Shown piece by piece: positions 1 to 4,212 of a stretch of DNA of 5,421 nt. The translations under genes were made by a program, and so were the position numbers. Each line of letters begins with the position of its first letter. Position 1 is the first letter of the stretch. Origin of the DNA: an uncultured euryarchaeote. GTDB lineage: Archaea > Thermoplasmatota > Thermoplasmata > UBA10834. Under the pieces are notes generated by a model that was given only the letters and a program-made list of their open reading frames with translations, searched no databases and was not told where the DNA came from. The stretch is from positions 1 through 5,421 of the forward strand of contig CALMQK010000215.1 in NCBI GenBank assembly GCA_937872085.1, given 5' to 3'.

Positions 1-174
1 CAGCGCCCTCTTCGAGACCTTCACGGCCGACGTCAGGGCGTCCTCGTCAAAGCCCAAGACCGACTTCTCGTTCACCCCAGCAGCGGAGCACGAGCCCCAC
101 GCTTTCGCGTATTCATCCCTCTTGATCCGGAGCTTTGGGATGTATGCGGCGTAACCAGAGATTCCTACAGCCAT
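1..174 (-). CDS. Hydroxymethylglutaryl-CoA synthase, archaeal type (N-terminal 58 residues, cut by window edge)
   Basis: The enzyme condenses acetyl-CoA with acetoacetyl-CoA to give HMG-CoA, the second step of the cytoplasmic mevalonate pathway to archaeal isoprenoid lipids. The 58 visible residues contain GYAAYIPKLRIKRDEYAKAWG near the start and a later EKSVLGFDEDALT segment. These match the first beta-strand, the YIP..RI turn and the 'EKSV.G.DED' stretch typical of archaeal HMG-CoA synthases. The catalytic Glu, Cys and His lie beyond the left edge and cannot be checked. The ATG at 174 is chosen because a near-perfect Shine-Dalgarno site (GGAGGTGA) sits 5 bases upstream, overlapping the last codons of the thiolase gene. 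The tight spacing means the two genes are almost certainly one transcript, which fits the known archaeal thiolase/HMG-CoA synthase complex that channels acetoacetyl-CoA. Family assignment rests on recognised N-terminal sequence and neighbour context; another thiolase-fold synthase is unlikely. Confidence 0.9.
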   Translation of the reverse strand, partial: MAVGISGYAAYIPKLRIKRDEYAKAWGSCSAAGVNEKSVLGFDEDALTSAVKVSKRAL

Positions 175-179
175 CCGAT

Positions 180-1346
180 TCACCTCCTCATTATCGTGAC
201 TGCGACGGTTCCGCCTGATCCGCCGACATTGTGGATGAGGCCAACCTCGGCCCCCTTCACTTGGCGGGTAGGTTTCTGGACCGTCCCCCTCAGCTGATTG
301 AACATCTCGTAAGCTTGACCTGTGCCAGTCGATCCGATCGGATGCCCCTTCGACTTGAGGCCACCGCTCGGGTTGACCGGCCTAGCACCACCGATCTCCG
401 TGTGCCCCTCTTCGATGTACTTGCCTGCCTTGCCCTTCTCGCAGAATCCGAGGTCCTCGTAGGCAAGCAGCTCCGCGATCGTGAAGCAGTCATGTACTTC
501 TGCGAGTTGAATGTCCTTCGCGCTGAGGCCCGCCATCTTGTAGGCCCTGTCGCTCGCCTTCTTGGTCCCTTCGAGGATGACCGTGCTCTTCCTGTCGTGG
601 ATCGCAAGGTAGTCACTGGCGGTCCCGAAACCCGCGACATAGATCGGCGTGTCCGTGAACTGCTTCGCGATGTCCGCATCACAAACGAGCACGGCTGACG
701 CACCATCCGTCGTGGAGCAGCAATCGAATAGGTTCAGGGGAGCTGCGACTATAGGTCCCTTCAGGGCCTGCTCGAGCGTTATCTCCCGCTGGAACTGCGC
801 TTTCGGATTCTGGGCCCCGTTCTTGTGGTTCTTGACTGCGACCATCGACAGGTGCTCCCTCTTGGTCCCGAATTCGTGCATGTGTCTCTGAGCGATCAGC
901 GCGTAGAGTCCGGAGAAAGTGGTCCCCGCGAGTCGCTCGTACTCGGTGTCCCCGGAGACGCCGAGCCAGTACTTCTGCTTCATCCCGGAGACGTCCGTCA
1001 TCTTCTCCACTCCGCCCGCGATCGCGACCTTGTGAGTGCCCGAGAGGACATCCATGAAAGCCGCCGCGAGCGCGTACCCACCGGATGCGCAGGCGTTCTC
1101 GATCCTCATCGTGTTGATGTGCGGAAGCCCGACATATTCCGTCACCAGTGCGGACATGTTGCCGAGCTGGAATCCGCCTGACCCAAGGTTGCCGATGTAG
1201 GCCGATTCTATTGCCTTCGGGTCGAGGCCCTTGTCCACACTAGAGACCATGTCCTTGTAGGCATCGAAGAACAACTCCTTGATGCCCTTCTCTGGGAAAT
1301 CCCCATACCTGCTTTGTCCCGCTCCCACTATCGCGACTTTCTTCAT
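180..1346 (-). CDS. Acetyl-CoA C-acetyltransferase (archaeal acetoacetyl-CoA thiolase, SCP2-thiolase-like)
   Basis: This gene encodes 388 residues, a full-length thiolase. It condenses two acetyl-CoA into acetoacetyl-CoA, the first step of the mevalonate pathway. Visible motifs in order are the nucleophile loop ENACASGG with Cys86, a DCCSTTDGA segment at 208-216, HDCF at 285-288, SKGHPIGSTG with His335, and a C-terminal NVGGSGG at 373-379. The last motif lacks the second catalytic Cys found in the CGGG motif of bacterial thiolases. In the SCP2/archaeal branch that role is attributed to the HDCF region, so this is a branch trait and not a defect. The ATG at 1346 has GAGG 8 bases upstream, and MKKVAIVGAG is the expected N-terminus. 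It is the first gene of an apparent operon with HMG-CoA synthase, 5 bases apart, and probably forms the channelling complex together with a DUF35 scaffold that is not in the window. It is divergent from the aminomutase gene. A degradative thiolase role is less likely given the neighbour. Confidence 0.95.
   Translation of the reverse strand: MKKVAIVGAGQSRYGDFPEKGIKELFFDAYKDMVSSVDKGLDPKAIESAYIGNLGSGGFQLGNMSALVTEYVGLPHINTMRIENACASGGYALAAAFMDVLSGTHKVAIAGGVEKMTDVSGMKQKYWLGVSGDTEYERLAGTTFSGLYALIAQRHMHEFGTKREHLSMVAVKNHKNGAQNPKAQFQREITLEQALKGPIVAAPLNLFDCCSTTDGASAVLVCDADIAKQFTDTPIYVAGFGTASDYLAIHDRKSTVILEGTKKASDRAYKMAGLSAKDIQLAEVHDCFTIAELLAYEDLGFCEKGKAGKYIEEGHTEIGGARPVNPSGGLKSKGHPIGSTGTGQAYEMFNQLRGTVQKPTRQVKGAEVGLIHNVGGSGGTVAVTIMRR
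182..188 (-). promoter_or_regulatory. Ribosome binding site of HMG-CoA synthase, inside the thiolase 3' end
   Basis: On the minus strand the thiolase Arg-Arg-stop codons read AGG AGG TGA. They double as a near-perfect Shine-Dalgarno sequence 5 bases before the HMG-CoA synthase ATG. This fixes the downstream start and suggests translational coupling between the two genes. Confidence 0.8.
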
Positions 1347-1397
1347 TCGAACATCCTCGCGTCAGCTCAATATCAACTGCGGTTATGAAGGCGTTCT

Positions 1398-1420
1398 CCA
1401 GTCGTCTGGACTGGCTTTTT
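1398..1420. promoter_or_regulatory. Palindrome CCAGTC-N5-GACTGG followed by T5 on the plus strand; possible operator or terminator
   Basis: The sequence CCAGTC (1398-1403) is an exact inverted repeat of GACTGG (1409-1414) around a 5-base centre. Read on the plus strand it is followed by CTTTTT, so it has the shape of an intrinsic terminator. Nothing recognisable on the plus strand ends here, however. On the minus strand it lies just downstream of a TATA-like box and close to the start site predicted for the thiolase operon. That is a common place for an archaeal repressor operator. The inverted repeat is plain in the sequence; its role is inferred. Confidence 0.4.
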
Positions 1421-1438
1421 CTCGAATGAGGCTGACGC

Positions 1439-1445
1439 TATTTAA
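1439..1445 (-). promoter_or_regulatory. TATA-like box, putative promoter of the thiolase / HMG-CoA synthase operon
   Basis: The minus strand reads TTAAATA here, an AT-rich box in GC-rich surroundings. The expected start of transcription, about 25 bases downstream, is near 1416, giving a leader of about 70 bases before the thiolase ATG. No strong purine-rich BRE is evident beyond GG just upstream. The assignment is by pattern only. Confidence 0.4.
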
Positions 1446-1514
1446 CCATTGGCGATTTACACAGCAGTATCGAGCCGTTTTAGACATGCGATTCCGATTA
1501 CTCCCGTCTGCCGT

Positions 1515-1532
1515 TTCGGAAGACCGTCCGAA
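1515..1532. repeat. Inverted repeat TTCGGA-N6-TCCGAA in the divergent promoter region
   Basis: TTCGGA (1515-1520) and TCCGAA (1527-1532) are perfect reverse complements separated by 6 bases. The element lies about 55-70 bases upstream of the aminomutase TATA-like box and a similar distance upstream of the thiolase box. It could be a binding site for a dimeric regulator acting on either gene. A 6+6 repeat can also occur by chance. Confidence 0.3.
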
Positions 1533-1585
1533 TTCGTATGGCTTCATCGGAGTTCGTAACCTGTTTCACTTTCAGTGGGCAGGTC

Positions 1586-1592
1586 ATAAATA
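1586..1592 (+). promoter_or_regulatory. TATA-like box, putative promoter of the lysine 2,3-aminomutase gene
   Basis: The box reads ATAAATA, in a GC-rich genome. A start about 25 bases downstream falls near 1612, giving a short leader of about 25 bases before the ATG at 1638. An ATG at 1605 would lie at or before that start point, which supports using 1638 as the initiation codon. Confidence 0.45.
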
Positions 1593-1637
1593 GAGTGTCA
1601 AACAATGTGGCGGATTGTCATATCTAGGGGACAGGTC

Positions 1638-2912
1638 ATGCGATCGTACAAGGAAGTCTCGCTCTGGAAGAACGTCACGAAGAAGGAATGGGAAGATTGG
1701 ACCTGGCAGGTCAGGAACAGGGTGACCACTGTCGAGGAGCTCAAGGAGATCGTCAACCTCACTCCAGAGGAGGAGAAGGGCGTCGCTCAATCCCTGAAGG
1801 TCCTTCGAATGGCGATAAGCCCGTACTTCGCGATGCTTATGGACCCGGACGACCCCCACGACCCGGTAAGGATGCAGGCGATACCCACGATCAAGGAGCT
1901 GGACTTCAGCGCCTCGGACATGGAAGACCCGCTCTTCGAGGACATCGACTCGCCTGTGCACGGGCTCACACACAGGTACCCTGACCGCGTGCTCTTCCTG
2001 ATCACTGACATGTGCGCGAACTACTGCCGGCACTGCACGAGGAGAAGGCTCGCAGGCCAGGAGGACCACGCACGAGACAAGGCCTCGATCAACGCCGCGA
2101 TAAAGTACATCAAGGAGCACGAGGAGATCAGGGATGTCCTCCTGTCTGGCGGCGACCCGCTGCTTGTGTCGGATGCTTTCCTGGAGGACATCATCAAGAG
2201 GCTCAAGGCCATCGACCACGTCGAGATAGTCCGCCTTGGGAGCAGGACCCCTGTGACACTTCCGATGAGGATAACGCCAGAGCTGTGCAAGATGCTGGCG
2301 AAATACCACCCGATGTGGCTCAACACGCACTTCAACCACCCGAGGGAGATCACTCCGGAATCGAAAGCGGCCGTCGAGAGGCTTGCCGATCACGGGATCC
2401 CGGTCGGGAACCAGACCGTCCTTCTCAGGGGCATCAACGATTGCCCCACCATAATGAAGAAGCTCGTCCACGAGCTGGTCAAGATCAGGTGCAGGCCCTA
2501 TTACTTCTACCAATGCGACTTGTCGAGAGGGATAGAACATTTCAGGACGTCCGTGGAAAAGGGCTTGGAGATCGCCGAGTCCCTGCGAGGACACACCTCG
2601 GGGTTCGCCGTCCCCACGTTCATCCTGGATGCGCCTGGTGGCGGCGGAAAGATACCTCTGGCCCCTCAGTACCTGATATCCATGTCGGACAAGCGCGTGG
2701 TGCTCAGGAACTACGAGGGAGGCATATTCACATACCCGGAGCCGAAGGAGCGCGTCAGCGTGTGCCCCCCGACCTGCAAGATGTGCGAGGACTACAGCAA
2801 GGTCGAGAGCAAGGAAGGGGTCGCAGGCGTGCTATCGGGCCATAAGATGTGCCTGATCCCGCAGGGCACCCTCAGAGAGAACAGACGGAAAGCGTACGCG
2901 AAGAAGAAGTGA
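1638..2912 (+). CDS. kamA: L-lysine 2,3-aminomutase (radical SAM, PLP-dependent)
   Basis: This enzyme interconverts L-lysine and L-beta-lysine using a [4Fe-4S] cluster, SAM and pyridoxal phosphate. The 424 residues are close to the usual length (clostridial KamA is about 416) and align with it almost end to end. In order there is an N-terminal helical region with WxWQVRNR; the radical-SAM motif with Cys126, Cys130 and Cys133 followed by TRRR; the SAM-binding SGGDPLL at 170-176; SRTPV at 202-206; QCD with Asp294; and DAPGGGGK with Asp331 and the PLP-binding Lys338. Both substrate-amino-group Asp residues of true lysine aminomutases are present, which argues against glutamate 2,3-aminomutase or EpmB. 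Zinc-ligand candidates are Cys269, Cys376, Cys380 and Cys383. The 1638 ATG is chosen over an in-frame ATG at 1605: it gives the family N-terminus, has AGGGG 7 bases upstream, and fits the TATA position. It ends in tandem TGA TAG stops. The usual archaeal partner ablB (beta-lysine acetyltransferase) is not beside it. The likely role is osmolyte synthesis; lysine catabolism is possible. Confidence 0.95.
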   Translation: MRSYKEVSLWKNVTKKEWEDWTWQVRNRVTTVEELKEIVNLTPEEEKGVAQSLKVLRMAISPYFAMLMDPDDPHDPVRMQAIPTIKELDFSASDMEDPLFEDIDSPVHGLTHRYPDRVLFLITDMCANYCRHCTRRRLAGQEDHARDKASINAAIKYIKEHEEIRDVLLSGGDPLLVSDAFLEDIIKRLKAIDHVEIVRLGSRTPVTLPMRITPELCKMLAKYHPMWLNTHFNHPREITPESKAAVERLADHGIPVGNQTVLLRGINDCPTIMKKLVHELVKIRCRPYYFYQCDLSRGIEHFRTSVEKGLEIAESLRGHTSGFAVPTFILDAPGGGGKIPLAPQYLISMSDKRVVLRNYEGGIFTYPEPKERVSVCPPTCKMCEDYSKVESKEGVAGVLSGHKMCLIPQGTLRENRRKAYAKKK

Positions 2913-2930
2913 TAGCAAATCGCTCATCCC

Positions 2931-2944
2931 GAAAAGGTTAATAA
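2931..2944 (+). promoter_or_regulatory. BRE/TATA-like element before the SAM synthetase gene
   Basis: Within the 75-base gap after the aminomutase, GAAAAGG (purine-rich, BRE-like) is followed by TTAATAA. A start near 2967 would give a leader of about 20 bases. The SAM synthetase gene may therefore have its own promoter even if it is also reached by readthrough from the aminomutase. Confidence 0.4.
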
Positions 2945-2987
2945 CAGAGATTCGTTTCTTCAGGTCCAATCCTCGAGAGATGACATT

Positions 2988-4184
2988 ATGGAAAGGAACA
3001 TTTTCATCGAAGAGCTGAACAACGCCTCCATTGAGAAGCAAGGGACCGAGTTCGTCGAGAGGAAGGGGATCGGTCACCCTGACAGCATCGCCGATGGACT
3101 TGCAGAAAGCGTGAGCAGGTCATTGTGCAAGATGTACCTGGAGAAGTACGGTAGGATCCTTCACCACAACACCGACGAAGTCCAGGTCGTCGGAGGTCAG
3201 TCCGCCCCGGTGTTCGGCGGCGGCTCGATCCTTGAACCGATATACGTGCTCCTGGTTGGGAGGGCGACCACCGAAGTGAACGGCCAGAGGTTGCCGTACC
3301 GGACTTGCGCAATGAAGGCCGCCTCGGACTACCTCGAGAGGACATGCAAGAACCTCGACGTGGAGTGGGACATCGCGCTGGACTGCAGGATCGGCCAGGG
3401 CAGCGTGGACCTAAGGGGCCTGTACGAGACCAAGAGATTGCTCGCGAACGACACATCGTTCGGAGTCGGGTTCGCACCGCTGAGCGAGACGGAGAAGGTC
3501 ACGCTGGAAACGGAGAAGTTCATCAATGGGAAGCTTTGCAAGAAGCTCCCCGAACTCGGCGAGGACGTCAAGGTGATGGCATGCAGGCACGGCTCCAAGA
3601 CCAACCTCACTGTGGCCGTGGCAATGGTGTCCTCCAAGATCCCGGACGGGAGCCACTACAAGAGCTGCCTCGAAGAGATGAATGACAAGGTAACTGATTT
3701 TGCACAGAAGCTCACGACCCGCGAACTGACGGTGGATATCAACACCGCCGACGATTACGACAGGGGGATATTCTACCTGACCGTTTCCGGACTCTCGATG
3801 GAGAACGGCGACGACGGCTCCGTTGGAAGAGGTAACAGGGCGAACGGGTTGATAACCCCGATGAGGCCCATGAGCATGGAGGCATCGGCTGGAAAGAACC
3901 CGGTGACTCATGTGGGCAAGCTCTACAACATAATGGCCAACCAGGTCGCGGACGAGATATACAAGATCGGCCGGGGGGACATCCTTGAGGTCCACGCGAG
4001 GATACTTTCACAGATCGGACACCCGATCGACCAGCCGCAGGTCGCGAGCGCCAAGCTGATCTACGCTCCGAACGTCAACCCGAAGAAGTACGAGAAGGAG
4101 ATAAGGGCGGTCTACAACCAGCACCTGGCGGACATAACAGGCCTGACGGACAAGATAGTCAATGGAAAAGTGACCGTGTTCTGA
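2988..4184 (+). CDS. mat: S-adenosylmethionine synthetase, archaeal type (methionine adenosyltransferase)
   Basis: The enzyme makes SAM from methionine and ATP, releasing phosphate and pyrophosphate. At 398 residues it has the normal length of the archaeal family, which is highly diverged from bacterial and eukaryotic MetK. Recognisable segments are ERKGIGHPDSIADGLAE (24-40), with His30 and Asp32 in the ATP/metal site; HNTDEVQVVGG (60-70); the GQGSVDL stretch (136-142); NTADDYDRGIFYLTVSGLS (252-270); and the long conserved GDDGSVGRGNRANGLITP region, continuing through MRPMSMEASAGKNPVTHVGK to 311. All look intact. The ATG at 2988 has GAGATGA, a 6/7 match to the Shine-Dalgarno consensus, 4 bases upstream. 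The gene follows the radical-SAM aminomutase by 75 bases on the same strand and faces the coiled-coil gene, with 9 bases between stops. SAM made here serves methylation and radical-SAM enzymes in general, so the gene is likely a constitutive housekeeping one. Confidence 0.97.
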   Translation: MERNIFIEELNNASIEKQGTEFVERKGIGHPDSIADGLAESVSRSLCKMYLEKYGRILHHNTDEVQVVGGQSAPVFGGGSILEPIYVLLVGRATTEVNGQRLPYRTCAMKAASDYLERTCKNLDVEWDIALDCRIGQGSVDLRGLYETKRLLANDTSFGVGFAPLSETEKVTLETEKFINGKLCKKLPELGEDVKVMACRHGSKTNLTVAVAMVSSKIPDGSHYKSCLEEMNDKVTDFAQKLTTRELTVDINTADDYDRGIFYLTVSGLSMENGDDGSVGRGNRANGLITPMRPMSMEASAGKNPVTHVGKLYNIMANQVADEIYKIGRGDILEVHARILSQIGHPIDQPQVASAKLIYAPNVNPKKYEKEIRAVYNQHLADITGLTDKIVNGKVTVF

Positions 4185-4186
4185 CG

Positions 4187-4212
4187 TCCCCCATCATCCG
4201 GCATCTGGGGGA
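4187..4212. terminator. Hairpin TCCCCCA / TGGGGGA at the convergent gene ends; possible bidirectional terminator
   Basis: TCCCCCA (4187-4193) and TGGGGGA (4206-4212) are perfect inverted repeats around a 12-base loop. The left arm fills most of the 9-base gap between the two stop codons, and the right arm lies within the last codons of the minus-strand coiled-coil gene. The position suits a stem shared by both transcripts' 3' ends. There is no T run on either side, so a classical intrinsic terminator is not supported. Confidence 0.3.

Noticed and set aside
231..1181. Several plus-strand frames (80 to 155 residues) opposite the thiolase gene
   Set aside because: They are antisense shadows of a gene whose catalytic motifs are intact on the minus strand.
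1279..1593. A 104-residue plus-strand frame spanning the thiolase 5' end and the divergent promoter region
   Set aside because: It starts inside the thiolase gene on the opposite strand, crosses the palindrome and both TATA-like boxes, and shows no domain. It is more likely non-coding.
1347..1637. A tRNA or other structured RNA gene in the divergent intergenic region
   Set aside because: I could not find a T-arm GGTTCGA-like motif or a cloverleaf fold; only the short inverted repeats are visible.
1584..2594. A 336-residue open frame on the minus strand, opposite the aminomutase gene
   Set aside because: It is fully antisense to a strongly conserved gene. Its product is Arg/Val/Leu/Asp-rich with no recognisable motif, as expected from reversed GC-rich codons.
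2012..2845. A 277-residue plus-strand frame inside the aminomutase gene
   Set aside because: It is a shifted frame of the real gene, with an Arg/Gly/Pro/Gln-rich product and no family features.
1..2912. A lysine-fermentation cluster (aminomutase plus thiolase)
   Set aside because: The thiolase is the archaeal mevalonate type paired with HMG-CoA synthase on the opposite strand. None of kamD/E, kdd, kce, kal or the CoA transferase genes is present.
1638..2912. Glutamate 2,3-aminomutase or EpmB (EF-P lysine aminomutase)
   Set aside because: Both lysine-recognising Asp residues (294 and 331) are present, and the N- and C-terminal extensions of full-length KamA are kept. EF-P is a bacterial factor.
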